Assembly (NCBI RefSeq): GCF_028372415.1
Contig: NC_092874.1
Coordinates: 241,406,069-241,470,068, forward strand
From: Notamacropus eugenii
Lineage: Eukaryota > Chordata > Mammalia > Diprotodontia > Macropodidae
DNA length: 64,000 bases
Direction: 5' to 3'
Position numbers and translations under genes: made by a program. Below, in pieces: positions 20,421-31,900 of the stretch; positions within the stretch are counted from its first letter, which is position 1; the number at the start of each line of letters is the position of its first letter. The notes below the pieces were generated by a model. It did no database searches, was not told where the DNA came from, and saw nothing but the letters and a program-made list of their open reading frames with translations.

Positions 20421-21405
20421 TCTTAAATATACAGTATATGAGGGTTCTCTTGCTTCTTAATAATTTCAAAATCAACTGAGAGTTTGGCAGATGTGTAATA
20501 TTGGCTTATTTGTTCATTTTTTCCTTCCACATTTATTAAGCATAATATGCATTAAAATCCCCTGTTTATTTATTTTTTTTTTTAGCATTTTTAATAAGGT
20601 GAAAGTAACATAGTGTAAACTGTCATTCCTCCTATTCCCTACATAGGTTCCTTGTACCTGGAATCCCCTCCCATTTGTCAGTGCCCAGCCTCAGTTTCCT
20701 AAAAAGCCCAGAGTAAATCTCAGCTCTGGGAAGCCTGTACTTATTTACTCCACCCCACCCCTGGCTCTTAGGATCTGAACTTTCAACCTGGAAGGGAATC
20801 TAATTACAGCACTTATTTTACAGATAAGGACACTGAGTGCCAGCGAGATTAAATAGCACAGTTGAGATTTAAATCTTGTAGTCATGAGAATGAACCCCAA
20901 AATCTGTAATAATTTTAGAAAGAAATTTATCAGGTCTTTTGGTGGAAGAGAGCGAGCCAGAAAGGAGGGGCGGTATGGTTCCCTCTCATGGTATGTAAAT
21001 CACATAAGATTTAAACAAGGGTACCCGCACACCTACTCATTTAAGCAGTGTTACCCAGAGAGCTATGTGAGAACAAGGAGTATTGAGACAGATTATCAGT
21101 AAATTTGGTAAAATGTGGGCAAAGCCAAAACACATGGGGAACCCAAAATGCGAGCTTAAGTGGATCTAACCTACAATGCTTGGGTGTAGGTTTGGGTGGA
21201 TCCAGAACCTGCTGCTGCCCACAATTCTTTGTCGTCTGCATTCCTGGAGAGTTAATGAGGTCAGGGTGACATTCTGGGTTGAAGCAATTTCTAGTCACAA
21301 AGTTAGGTTCAAATGATAGTAATAAATAATGGATAGTAATCCACAAACCCAAGTCCTCTGACTCCAAATCTGGCATTTTTTTAAAGTCTCAAAATGTAAC
21401 ATTTT
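20421..21405. other. intronic DNA, nothing recognised
   Basis: It contains a T-rich stretch at 20570-20584 and two open frames of 72 and 111 codons without domain or splice support. Confidence 0.4.
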
Positions 21406-21409
21406 CTTG

Positions 21410-21925
21410 GTTTTACTAATAAATAAAGTTTTATTCTGTTATAATAAATTAAAATCAATACCAAATTTTAATATTTATAATCATGTATTAAATTTATAAT
21501 ATATCTCATAATTTACTCATTTATGTAAATAATAATATAGATATTTATTATATTTATAAATAAAATAGATTATAAGAATTTTATAAATATATGTTCATAT
21601 TTGTTCATATCATTTATAATAGAATAATATGTTTATATATCAAATATAGAATTCATATATATTAGAATATGTATAAACACATAAGCACAATAAATTTGAT
21701 ATAAGTAAAATACGTGTGTATAAATATTATTATAATATTTATGTTTATATATTATTTTCACAGCATAATAATATATTTCATACATTAGAAATACAGAATT
21801 TATATTCACACCACTATAAATATTATACTATTTATAAATATAAGTAAATAATAAAAAAGTAAAAATACATATAAATAATGATATAGTAAACAAAAATAAA
21901 ATTTTGTTTACTTTGTTAAATGTTT
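21410..21925. repeat. ~500-base AT-rich tract
   Basis: Very low GC and dense 'ataata', 'tttataaat' and 'atatata' motifs. No repeating unit is exact. It may be a decayed microsatellite or an AT-rich scaffold-attachment-like stretch; the sequence alone does not decide. Confidence 0.75.
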
Positions 21926-22199
21926 TCCGGTTATATTTTGATCTAGTTGAGGCTGTAGTGTTTTTTGGCACTTGGTCTTACTAACCTTCTGAGACTCTCT
22001 AAGCTCTGGAGACCTGTCGACCACATCTTGGGGGTTGTCTGCACCATTGAATTCTCAGGTCCATTTTCTTTCCCTTTCATCTACCTATTTTGCAATGAGG
22101 ATTGTATTGGGTGCTGGAAGATAAAAAAGACACCCCCCCCAAAAAAAGCAACTGCCCTAGAGCCTTAAAGTACGCACAATAGGTAGCCAGTAAATGCTG

Positions 22200-22440
22200 A
22201 CTTGGGCAGCTAGATGTGCCAGGCCTGAAGTCAGAAAGATTCCTTTTCCTGAGTTCAAATCCAGCCTCAGACACTTCCTAATTGTATGACTCTGAGCAGG
22301 TCACTTCACCCTGTTTGCTTAGTTTCCTCATCTATAAAATGCGTTGGAGAGGGAAATGACAAACAACTCCAGTATCTTTGCCAAGAAAACCCCACATGGG
22401 GGTCACAAAGAGTTGGACATGACAGAAAGGACTGGAATAC
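22200..22440 (+). repeat. tRNA/RTE-tailed SINE, near full length
   Basis: It runs from 'gacttgggcagctagatgtg' through 'tcaaatccagcctcagacac' and 'tccagtatctttgccaagaa' to 'agagttggacatgacag'. Its end is about 165 bases upstream of the last RASSF3 exon. Confidence 0.9.
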
Positions 22441-22472
22441 TAAAAAAAATACAAAATGCTAACTCACTGAAG

Positions 22473-22605
22473 TACCATATGCTGCATTATTCACTGAATC
22501 TGTGTGTGTGTGTGTACGTGTACGTGTCTGTGTACGTGTGTGTGTCTGTCTGTGTGTACGTGTGTATGTGTGTGTGTGTACGTGTGCGTTTTTTTCCCCC
22601 TGCAG
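22473..22605 (+). promoter_or_regulatory. RASSF3: extended 3' splice site of the last RASSF3 exon
   Basis: The acceptor is a short pyrimidine tract (22589-22602) ending CAG at 22603-22605. Directly upstream is an 88-base TG/TACG repeat (22501-22588). No AG dinucleotide occurs between 22473 and 22603, so the AG-exclusion zone covers the whole repeat. The nearest branch-point-like motif is cactgaat at 22492-22499 (A at 22497 or 22498), about 108 bases before the exon. Another, gctaac, is near 22458. A distant branch point is inferred. UG repeats near acceptors are known TDP-43 binding sites. Confidence 0.6.
22501..22588. repeat. TG/TACG microsatellite
   Basis: TG units with interspersed TACG and TCTG. 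It produces overlapping Cys/Val-rich open frames that run into the last exon and should not be taken as extended coding sequence. Confidence 0.95.
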
Positions 22606-22755
22606 TGGGAAGCCTTCAGTCTTCCTGAGCTACAGAACTTCTTGCGGATCTTGGACAAGGAAGAAGATGAACAGCTCCAGAACCTTAAACGGCGCTATGC
22701 AACTTACAGGCACAAACTTGAAAAAGCCCTCGAAGAAACATGGAAGCTGGATTAA
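22606..22755 (+). CDS. RASSF3: RASSF3 last coding exon (SARAH domain) and stop
   Basis: It encodes 49 residues and a TAA stop (22753-22755), from WEAFSLPELQNFLRIL to KALEETWKLD. It is entered in phase 0 from the exon ending GAG at 18663. The sequence is a long amphipathic helix rich in Glu, Lys, Arg and Leu. It is the SARAH (Sav/Rassf/Hpo) domain, which in this family dimerises with the SARAH helix of MST1/MST2 kinases and links RASSF proteins to Hippo and apoptosis signalling. FSLPELQNFL and the EEDEQLQNLKRRY segment are the most conserved parts. The C terminus WKLD corresponds to WKPD in human RASSF3 as I recall. This identifies the paralogue, since RASSF1 and RASSF5 end differently. Confidence 0.97.
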   Translation, partial: WEAFSLPELQNFLRILDKEEDEQLQNLKRRYATYRHKLEKALEETWKLD

Positions 22756-24440
22756 ACAGCAGCCCCGGACCACTCAGGAATAGTGCAGGCTACTTAAAAA
22801 AGCAAAAACAAAACAAAAATTAAAAAACCAACAAACTTGGACGGAGCATGCTCAGTACAATCGACAAGGTGGCGGCAGGTGTACTGTTTATTAAGTGAGC
22901 TGGTTTACAGTTGTGTGACTACAGGGTACCCTCCCCAGTTTTTAAATTTGGTCCCATTCAGCACCTGACATCTGCCTAAGGGATCTGCAAGCTTGTCATA
23001 CCACCCCAGAATTCTCTGTTGATGGGTGGTATCACCTCTGGGTAGGCTGTGAATCTGTGGTAGAACTCTAAGATTCTTTGAAATATGAAGGATAAGGGTG
23101 TGGTTTTCCCCTCTACCTTTTTTTTTTTTTAATGATTTTATGGCTTTTAGCCCAAGAATCTACGGATTGGTTATTTTTTTAAAGGCTGAAAGAAAAATCC
23201 AATCTGATTTTAAGTTTTAAGCATCAAACTATAATTGTTTTTCCTGTTGTTAAAACAGTATATAATTTTACATGAAAACAGCCATGTATAATGGAAGGCA
23301 TAAGGAAGCTAGGAATTTTTGAGAAATTTCTGAAGGATTTTTAATGGAGTAAACCTAAAGAAAGAAAAGAGTAAGTTAGAAAGAAGGCATGAGTAGGGAT
23401 AGGGATCCTTTGGTGGCCAGTAATGGAATTGTGGATAGTTTGGTTATGATGGATAAGAAGGAAGTGGAATTTGCTTGTAACTCACTTTTAAAACAATATA
23501 GTTTTAAGGTATAAGGTGTTCTATATATGGGATGACTTGACTTTTGGGGGGAGGGAAGATTTGGGAGAGCAGCTAATGCAAGGGTGCAAAGAAAAAGCCA
23601 GGTCTCTCCTGAGGTTGCCATGAGAATGGAGGGTTAGCCACTGTACCTTATAAACCTGGGTCTTTGTCTGAGCTGAGCAGTACCCTCAGGTAACTTGGGA
23701 TGAGCTACTTACCTGTATGAATCCATTAGGTGTGGATTGGTAGGTCTGTTTGTTGTGCTATCTATAAGGAAACAGACCTAAAACCAAGAGAGGCATAGAC
23801 CAGTTCCCAAAGAACTGTGAACACTTTGGTGATGCCCAATGACATCCCCTTAGCATTTTAGAAACCATCTTGCCATGGTGTGGCTTCTGTTACATGAGGT
23901 TGTTTCCTAGGAAGGTTTCTCTTTGTCCTTAACAGAAAAGACTAGAGGAAATGAGTTATTTCACCTGTTTTCTCACGAAAAGAAATAGGTCAGAATCTGT
24001 ATCTGATTCTTCTTTTCTAGGTTTATAAGACTAAAGTACTCAAAGCCTTCTGGAGCATCCAGTCATTTCTCTTCTCCCTCTCTCCTTTTCCTCCTCCTTC
24101 CATCCTTTCTTTTCCTGTCTTCTTTGGAGTCTGTGATATTCCAGTACTGAACCAAGATGTGTTATGTTCCTGGGTTCTCCCCTCCCCACCCAAAACTGCT
24201 TGGCCCTGGCACAATCAGAGCATGTGAGGGAAAAGGAGGGGGAAGGGTTTGTATTTGACTGCTAATGTAACTGGTATTCTTACAGAGACATTTATTTAAA
24301 CAACAGATGCTTGTTCCAACCAACCAAAGAGATAGATGGTTGTGCAATAGAAGCCTTCCTCAAATCAGGTTCAAGTAACTCCTCACTCTTGAGTAGTCCT
24401 AGCATAAATGGTTTATTCCAGTGGAAACATGAAAAAAGAA

Positions 24441-24446
24441 AATAAA
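24441..24446 (+). terminator. RASSF3: possible proximal poly(A) signal AATAAA
   Basis: A canonical hexamer within the 3' UTR, 1.7 kb after the stop. The downstream sequence is only mildly U-rich, so it may be a minor site. Confidence 0.35.
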
Positions 24447-25570
24447 ATTTACTCAAGTTCAAGAGGGCCCATGCTGCCCATTTTTTACTCTAGACATTTA
24501 TTATAAATTCCCAAGGAATTGTTAACACTTTAGTGACACCTAATGGCTTCTTTGCGAAACTCCAAGGTGGTTCAGTCCTGTGCCTCTGAATCTGCAAACT
24601 GTGCCTTGTCGTTGCTTCCTCTTCTGATTTCCAGATTTTCTGGCTGACTTGAACAATCATTGTGGGGTATGCAGTACTACACAAGTGACTGAGACAATCG
24701 TATCTTCTGAAACTGTTAAGAGGTTTTTTTTTAATGTAGAATGATATAAAATATGTTTGCCACACCTTGTCTGTTAAGTTTGCATGAAACTGTGTAGTGC
24801 ATGTATGAGGTTTTAAGTGACATTATCAACAGACACTTTACTGTAACATTCAGGGAATGCTGGTATTTTCTTTTTATCATTCAGACCACAGCCTGGGTTT
24901 GAGTATTCTCTTAGCAACCACCACCCGACTTTTGACTAACCTGTCCCAGTTCAATGAGAAGTTTATATTTTGTGAAGCTTTGACTTTTCTTATTTGAATG
25001 CTCTTAGGATCTAACAGTGGTAGCTGATGGGTATCTGTGAATTATCTTTTTTTTTTTTTTACTTGAAGTAGATTGTTTGTAAAATAGGCATCCGCATTTT
25101 ATATGATCCAGAAACCTCAGTGGTTGTCTTAAATGCACTACAAGTTATGATTTGGAAAACTTACTGTATTGAAATTTGCAGGTCTACAAAGACTGATTTT
25201 GTTGTGTCCTCCATCCCCCATTCCCCTGCAACACTGGTTACTGCAGCAGCTTTTAAATGTTTAGCAAAAGAAGTTTTTTAAAAGGTCAGGTCTAGCCAAA
25301 GAAATGTTTTGAGTTTATTTTGTACCAGTTGCTATATTAAATGATCTAAGCTTTGCTGTAGCGTTATCGATATTCAGTGTGTGATGGTACAGGAAAGAGG
25401 TTGAAATGAGGTGGTGGTAATGCAGGGAAGCATTTAAATTGTAAAAGTAAAAAATGGTTTTTTTTTTAAAGTTATACTATTTATAATTTTGACAAGTTTA
25501 ATTTTATTTTTATAGGGAAAATACTTTCCCCTTAAAATTGTTTCTGAAATGGCAAATTTTGGTTCTGCTT

Positions 25571-25576
25571 ATTAAA
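25571..25576 (+). terminator. RASSF3: likely distal poly(A) signal ATTAAA of RASSF3
   Basis: ATTAAA is followed within 15-35 bases by a strong GU/U-rich element (cagttgttgtttgtttagtg). Cleavage is expected near 25590-25600. Repeats resume about 800 bases later. Confidence 0.65.
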
Positions 25577-25600
25577 GTTTCAGTTGTTGTTTGTTTAGTG

Positions 25601-26404
25601 TTTGTGTGTTTTTATTTAACGACATTCCACAAATAATTAAAGAAACTTGCATCAGAGATCACTGGGTGGGAGGAAAGAGCTTGTGGCCCATTTGAATTGG
25701 GTCTACCAGTGTGTTGCAAGTAGAGTATATTTGTTCTTTTTTTAAACTATTGCACTTTCACTGCCTTCTTAGGAAAGATAATCTAGTTGGTCACTCTGTA
25801 TCTTTCTACTTTGAATTTTTGGTTTAAAATCCTTACCCTATTTCTGATACTCTCCTCAGAGCCCCCCATCTTGGACCCTTAGAATGGAAATAGAAGTCGG
25901 TTCTTTCTTCTCTGCCCCTTTGTTACAGCCAACATTTAAGGTGAAGTTAAATTTTAGCTAGTTTTGTTTTCTCTTTATTTATTTGTTGATGGAGATTTGG
26001 TCTTCCTACCTTACCAAGGCTGGAAGTGTGTGGGGGCACTGATGACCGGTCTTCATTGCAGATCAGCATGGGAACTTTGACTTCTGGTTTCCAACCTGGG
26101 CCAGTTTGCCCTTCCTTAGGCAACTTGGTAAGGCTGCCATTTCCTGGGACTCACCTTACTGGAGCTGGACTTAATGAGGACCCCTGACTGGCTTTAGGCC
26201 AGCTGTAGCTCAGAACTAACTCCCAAGCTTAATCACCACCTTCAGCCTCTGCAGTACCAGGGATTAGACCACTCCTGATTCAACTGTCTTACTATGTGTT
26301 GTCATGAGATTTTCTTCAGGATGACCCAAATCACTCTCCCAATAGCTCTCTGCATCTCCCAGTGACAGTGACAATTTTTAGCACTATTGGATTAATTCTT
26401 AGGG
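25601..26404. other. intergenic, nothing recognised
   Basis: Downstream of RASSF3. No named repeat and no gene. Confidence 0.45.
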
Positions 26405-26409
26405 AGACT

Positions 26410-26600
26410 AACAATGAATAGAGCCATAGATTTGGAGCTGACAGGGACCTTAGAGGTCACCAGGCCCAATACCTTCATTTTACTGATAAGGAAACTGAGG
26501 CACAGAATAATTAATGTATTACCTGTATCATGTTACCTGGCCCCACAGGCTTTTCAGAGGACTCAAGGCTCAGTGCTAATACTGTCTCCTTCAAGAGGTC
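26410..26600 (-). repeat. MIR-like SINE, antisense
   Basis: 'gagccatagatttggagctg', 'ttcattttactgataaggaa' and 'actgaggcacagaataatta' are the common antisense CORE-SINE pattern. It yields an unsupported 90-codon frame. Confidence 0.65.
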
Positions 26601-26644
26601 TTTCTTCCTTCTCTGAATTGTTAGTGTCCTCCCCAGCATCCAGT

Positions 26645-26815
26645 ACATCCAGTCGTCCTGATCTATATCTTATCACTGGACTCTGAAGGCTCTGGAGAAG
26701 AAAGTGAGGCTGGTAACTTTGCCCAGCCTTCCCTCACATAAATCCAATTTGCTTATCATAACATCATCTTCCTGACATCGTGGTCCTCTTCAAGAGTGAA
26801 GGACAAACAACAGTG
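26645..26815 (+). repeat. SINE tail (second tail type)
   Basis: 'ccagtcgtcctgatctatat', 'cactggactctgaaggctct', 'gaaagtgaggctggtaactt' and 'aagagtgaaggacaaacaac'. It is homologous to 2905, 41440 and 41825. Confidence 0.8.
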
Positions 26816-26859
26816 CCCTCTCACACGCATCTCTGGTGTTCACACCTGTGCAGGGTGTT

Positions 26860-26975
26860 GTGTATTCTTCCAGTAGGATCCTTGAGGGCAAGGATTGTCT
26901 CACTTTTTTTTTATATTCCCATGGCTTAGCCCAGGGCCTGACATATAAGAGATGCTTAAATAAATACTTGATTTC
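26860..26975 (+). repeat. L2-type LINE 3' end
   Basis: 'gatccttgagggcaaggatt', 'ttagcccagggcctgacata' and 'gatgcttaaataaatacttg'. Confidence 0.7.
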
Positions 26976-26984
26976 TAACCTAGA

Positions 26985-27370
26985 AGAAAGAATATTAAGG
27001 GGTGGGACATAATATCTTTCTTTAAGTATTTGAAGGGCTATTGAGTAGAAGAGGGGCTAAGTAATCTTTTTTATTATTATCATTATTTTTTGGCTCTGAA
27101 GGGCACAGCCAGGAGCCATTAGTGGATGTCACAAAAGCAAATTTAGACTTGATGTCAAAAAAAATTTCCTAACAATTAAAACTGTCCAAAAGTGGAATGG
27201 CTTGATTGGTGGGGTACTGGGTTGTCCCTTATTGGAGCTCTTTAGACATGTTGGACATTCGCTTTTGTATGTGTTATAGCAGGATTCCATTAGGGTGTGG
27301 TTTAATAGATGGCTATTAAAGTCTCTAGCAGTCCCTCCCAATTCTGAGATGCTGTGCTTACTCACCAGCC
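26985..27370 (+). mobile_element. CR1-clade LINE 3' end
   Basis: 'aagcaaatttagacttgatg', 'aaatttcctaacaattaaaa', 'ctgtccaaaagtggaatggc' and 'cccaattctgagatgctgtg' follow the order of the CR1/L3 3' region. That region ends in the 3' half of ORF2 and the short UTR of those elements. Interrupted by stops. Confidence 0.7.
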
Positions 27371-28625
27371 TGGTAGCCCTTTTCCGGACATAACTCTTAA
27401 TTTGGATCATAGGACCTTTTCGAGATGAGTTAGTGCAATTCTGTCACTTTCTATATGAGAATCTTTTTCACTTTTGAAAATTCACCATCCAAATGCCATT
27501 TTCCAAACTACGAATCAAAGGTGTTCTTTGACCTTTGCCCAAATTCATACATAAATAATAAAAGTAGCCAAATGAGGCCTCAAACATCAGTGCAGTGGTT
27601 TCTTTCCAACTCCACCACCTCGTTGACATCCCTCCTAAAATGAGAATACTTTAGATTTGACGTGTGGCCGGGTGAGAATACAATCCCCTCTCCTATTGTA
27701 GACGCTTTTAGCACTGCTGAAGGTCACATTTTGGGGGCTGCTGGGCTGTAGTTGAGTCATGTCAGTCCACTAAAATTCTGAGATGGTTTTTCCCCAAACT
27801 GTTGTTGAGTCATGCCTCTTCCTTTGGTGTGGGATGTCACATGAAGAGTACCAAATGCAGTTAGGCCATTAAAAACCTTTTCACATGTATCAAGTGCTTT
27901 ACAGCTTTCAGGTAACACTTCATGGTTGTTAATGGTTGGTAAAGCAGGCAGATACCTGAGGTTAAATCAGGCTGCTCAGCAGGTGTGCTCGCATTTTCCA
28001 TTACTGACATGGAGTCATTCATTCCATGGCTCAGAATTTAGAACCACCTGCCAACGTCTCTTGAAAAAAATATTCTTGCTATGATGTGCTTCCCAATGCA
28101 GACACCCAAGAATTTCATGCATGCCATTTTTGGAACACTCCCAAAGGATTCAAATTCCATTCTTAGAAAGAAAAATCATAATGCCATGCTTTCTCAGATT
28201 TTCAGGTAACATGCCATTAGTGGGCATTGCTGTGAAGACCAGGGCTGTGAACCAACTCACTTTGAAAGGATTAGGGCATAGTAAACTTGATGTGGATCAT
28301 TAAAAGGACAGCAATGAAAACTTGGACTGCTTTGACTTCTGATATCTAAATATTTTCATCCAATATCATCTTTCTTGCCCTTCTCGCCCACAGAGTGGGA
28401 AAGGTTTTGGAGGTTGGCATTATTTTAGTGGGACCTCTCATTTGAATGGCATAGGCAACTCTCATTGAGGAAATGCCTTCCACCAAAGTAGATCCCTAAC
28501 TATTCTGCAATTTTACAGCCTTAAAGAGTTGCTGGGGACCCAGAAGGATTAAGTGACTAGGGTAGGGTCACATATTTAGCATATCACAGGGAAGACTTTA
28601 ACATCTTCAGTAGTTCTCATCTGGT
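27371..28625. other. intergenic, nothing recognised
   Basis: No supported gene. Short open frames (60-62 codons) are without domain signals. Confidence 0.45.
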
Positions 28626-28629
28626 AGTC

Positions 28630-28840
28630 CTTAAACATTTATTCAGCACTTACCATGTGCCCAGCACTGTGCTTAGCACCAAAGATAACTAAAAGAACCC
28701 AAAACGAGCAAATTTGTACAAACTTTAAACAGGATGATTAGAAAGTAAAGAGAGGAGGGGGGATACTATGAGAGGAGTTGGGGAAGGAAGGCTTCCTGTA
28801 GAAGATGAGATTTTAACTGGGAAATTAACAGCTGGTTGAG
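28630..28840 (-). repeat. L2 3' end, antisense
   Basis: 'acatttattcagcacttacc', 'atgtgcccagcactgtgctt' and 'gaaggcttcctgtagaagat' are the complement of an L2 3' terminus. Confidence 0.75.
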
Positions 28841-28884
28841 TTTAGGGTATTTGGGGGGGGGGGCATTTCCTTCTCCAGGTCATT

Positions 28885-29012
28885 TTATTTTATTTTAAAT
28901 TTGTTTTTAGTTTTCAACATTCACTTTTAGAAGATTGAGTTCTAAATTTTCCCCCTTCCCCAAGATGGCATGCAAACAGGCTGTACATGTACAATCATAT
29001 TAAACATTTCCA
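28885..29012 (-). repeat. L1 3' fragment, antisense
   Basis: 'ttgtttttagttttcaacat', 'aagattgagttctaaatttt' and 'caagatggcatgcaaacagg' parallel the left part of the antisense L1 at 11400. Confidence 0.65.
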
Positions 29013-29035
29013 CTCCAACAATTGTTAAATAGGCA

Positions 29036-29285
29036 GTAGGGCTGCTAGGTGTCTCAGAGGGTAGAGCACTGGGTTTGGAATCAGGAAGGCTCCTGTTCAT
29101 GAATTCAAATCCAGCTTCAGCCACTTGCTATATGAACCTGGGTGAGTCACCTAACCCTGTTTGCCTCAGTTTTCTCCTCTGTAAAAATGAGCTAGAGAAG
29201 GAAATGGCAAACCACTCCAGTATCTTTGCCAAGAATGCCCCAAATGGGGTCACAGAGTCGGACACCATTGAACAACAACCCAGTG
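29036..29285 (+). repeat. tRNA/RTE-tailed SINE, full length
   Basis: It runs from 'agggctgctaggtgtctcag' through 'gcaaaccactccagtatctt' to 'gtcggacaccattgaacaac'. The complete tail is present. Confidence 0.9.
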
Positions 29286-29339
29286 AAGAGGTACAGGAAG
29301 TCAGATATTCTAAATATACTGTGTGTGTAACTATAAATT

Positions 29340-30250
29340 AGAAAACAATTTAGAATTACATGAGAGAAGTCACTAAGCTGAAAATACCTCTTATTCTAAA
29401 TATATAACTGAGCATATACCCCAAGGAGGTCAAAGATAGATCGAATGATGCACCCTTCCCCCCCAGATATTCTTGGCAATGATTTCCATAGCAACAAAAA
29501 ACTGGAAAGAATGAACGTCCAGTAGGGCAATATCTGAACAAATGCTGGTCCATATATGAATTTATTAATTTAAACGGGTAGGATTTAGTTGAATTGATGC
29601 AGAATGAAGCAAGAAAACAGGAGACAGGACTGCACTATTATAAGCAATATCAAAAACCACACGAAAAGGCAGCAGAATTGGGATCTGACCAATCTGCTTT
29701 ACAGAGAAGTAACTGGAACATTCCTCCCACTTTTCAGCCAAGAGCTGCAGTGCCACAAATGGGAAATGAGACAAGACACCAGACACAGGGTAGCTCTGTC
29801 TGATTTTGCTCCAATATTTTTCTTTGCTGCACAGGAAGATTATGAATGAAAGGTAGAAATAATTGGTATAAAAACAAAAGAGCAAAACTCTAAAAAGTCT
29901 TACCATGAAAACTGATTTTCAGCATCAAAGAACAAAGATGGGGAAGGATCCATCCATACCAAAAAGATTTACCGCAACATGTGATAGTAAACAACTACAA
30001 AGAAAGTGCATGTCCATCAACTGAGAAATGACTGAATATATTACGGTAGATGGATGTAGTGGAATATTATAATGAAAGAAAGAAATATGAAAAATTTGAA
30101 TTCAGAAAGAAATAAGTGGAATCAAGAGAACAATTTTCACAGATGACCCCGTTAATGTAAGTAAAGGAAAAGAACTTGGATCTGAGTTTTTAATTCATAA
30201 TGCAATGACCAATTATGACTTTAAAGGACCAATAAAAAACCATGTTGAAT
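29340..30250 (+). mobile_element. old L1 LINE 3' fragments
   Basis: 'aatatataactgagcatata', 'caacaaaaaactggaaagaa', 'caaatgctggtccatatatg' and a second block near 29990 ('catcaactgagaaatgactg', 'gtagtggaatattataatga') resemble the L1 3' region but are much diverged. Confidence 0.6.
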
Positions 30251-30680
30251 GAGGAGTGAGACATTTTTTCAGACATAACAAATGTATTGATTTGTTCATT
30301 ATACTTATTTGTTACAAAGGGGGAGGAGTCTGTGTAGAGGTTAAGTTAGTGGGAAGTGATAAATGGGGAAAAATGAAAAAAAAACGTAAAAATACAAGAG
30401 AAAAAAGTTCAGAACGGAATACAAACTGGGCAACAAACACAACACAGTTACTAATTTGTCAGATTTCACATCCATGTGTTTTTAAAACAAACTACAAAAC
30501 AAGTTTATAGTTTCATATGTTTGAATGGGTTGATGATTAAGTTCATATTTTAAAATTCTTTTAAAAATGATTTTGAGAAGCTGCCATAGAATGAGTGCTG
30601 GCAAAAAAAAAACACCTCATCACTTAAAATTTATAACTCATAATTATATGCTCATAATTTACATTTGTAATCACTTAGAA
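30251..30680. other. intergenic, nothing recognised
   Basis: A-rich sequence around 30370-30410. No supported feature. Confidence 0.4.
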
Positions 30681-30684
30681 ACAT

Positions 30685-30795
30685 TAGATTATAAACTCCT
30701 TAAGGACAGGGACTGTCTTTTTTTCATCATGTGTCTCTAATGCCTAGTACGTAGTAAGTGCTTAATAAATGTTTATTGATTGTTGACTGATTTCA
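30685..30795 (+). repeat. L2-type LINE 3' end
   Basis: 'ataaactccttaaggacagg', 'gcctagtacgtagtaagtgc' and 'ttaataaatgtttattgatt'. Confidence 0.75.
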
Positions 30796-31800
30796 GATTT
30801 TCAGATAGCAACACTAAAATGTCAACCTATGTCTTCTATTAGCAATTCTATTATATGATGGAAATAAGCAACATTGTTGACCTAAAGAGAAGACTCACCA
30901 AAGTTGGAGGATAAATCGGTCCAAAGCAATGAGAACTTTAGCAGCTTCATTTAAAAAGTGAAAGGATGGTGTACAAAAAAAAAGAAACTTTTCTTACCTG
31001 CCTCACAAATAGAGAACAAAATGTTGCAACCCTCTAGAAAAAACATTAAATAATGGAATTAAGTACAAGATTGTAAATCATTACTTGCTTTAGGTAGATC
31101 ATATTAGAGACTGAAAATAATGAATTAATACAGAAGATGCCTTCCAAGTTTGAGGCAGTTTTTCTACCTGTTAAATAATAACTTTTTTAAAAATAAGTTT
31201 CAGGAGGGTGGAAATGGAAGGTGCTGAGTGAAGATCCTTTTTTTGTTAAAATTCTAAGAGAAGGTACCCTTCCTGGGTTTGACTGAGCCAGGTCACATGG
31301 TAGCAAGAGGGCTCTGTGTCCATACTTCCTGTTCCCAGAAACCCAGGTATTGTGCCGCCTACTTTCTATCTCATTCTTTCGGGGTCTGACAGACATGAAG
31401 ATTTTGTTGCAAACTTCAAAAGAGACTGGGACTTGGCTTGGTTTTTTTCTTGGTTAATGATGAGGCCTGGGTCTTATTTCCTCCAGGAGAGTCCATTTGT
31501 TAATTATAAGGTACCTTGGTCTTTAACAAGGGAGATCTGGTTTGTGTTGCCTAGCACATACAAGTGTGGTTTCATCAAATAAGCCAGCCCTTCACAATTC
31601 GACTTTCAAGTTCAGGGAGCCAAGACATCCGCAACCAATTAAGCCATTTGTGGTTGCTTTCTTTGAAGAGGAGTGTGTAGGGAGGGGCCCTTGCTTCAGT
31701 GGTCTTGTGCATTTACAGGTTCAACGATGTTCATTTTGCTTCCAGAAAGATACAACAAGCTTTTAGTAGCTTGCCAAAGCCAAGATTCCTTGGGATCAGT
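30796..31800. other. intergenic, nothing recognised
   Basis: Overlapping open frames of 69-88 codons on both strands lack domains. No named repeat. Confidence 0.4.
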
Positions 31801-31805
31801 CACTG

Positions 31806-31900
31806 CCTCCTCTTTCTCTTTTCTCATTCCTCAACCCTTTGTCATTTGACTTCTAACCTCATCGTTTAACCAAAACTGCTTTCCCCAAAGTTCCTAATGG
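31806..31900 (+). mobile_element. L2 LINE ORF2 (reverse transcriptase region), left part
   Basis: 'ccctttgtcatttgacttct' and 'caaaactgctttccccaaag' are the L2 segment just before the reverse-transcriptase core. It resumes at 32046. Confidence 0.7.

Larger units (their letters stand above)
1..25600 (+). other. RASSF3: RASSF3 gene, 3' part (four coding exons, introns, 3' UTR)
   Basis: The span is defined by four exons that join into one reading frame of 203 codons plus stop, and by a 3' UTR ending near an ATTAAA at 25571. RASSF3 is a short classical RASSF adaptor. In the family, an RA domain contacts Ras-type GTPases and a C-terminal SARAH helix pairs with Hippo-pathway kinases (MST1/2). Human RASSF3 is about 238 residues as I recall, so about 37 N-terminal residues are missing here and must be encoded upstream of base 1. 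Bases 1-6726 are therefore intron. The closest paralogues are RASSF1 and RASSF5. The WKLD-type C terminus and the DVEKEKETH start of the first visible exon point to RASSF3. Confidence 0.93.
22756..25600 (+). other. RASSF3: RASSF3 3' UTR
   Basis: About 2.8 kb between the stop codon and the likely poly(A) site has no recognisable SINE or LINE, unlike the flanks, as expected of conserved UTR. It contains an A-rich stretch just after the stop (22796-22830), several T runs and AT-rich patches towards 25440-25560. Open frames inside it (for example 23376-23621 and 24490-24765 on the - strand) have no domain support. Confidence 0.75.

Noticed and set aside
22344-22783. Open frames of 83-94 codons with Cys/Val repeats that run into the RASSF3 last exon
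   Set aside because: They read through the TG repeat and the acceptor CAG; the true reading frame enters at 22606 from the exon at 18663.
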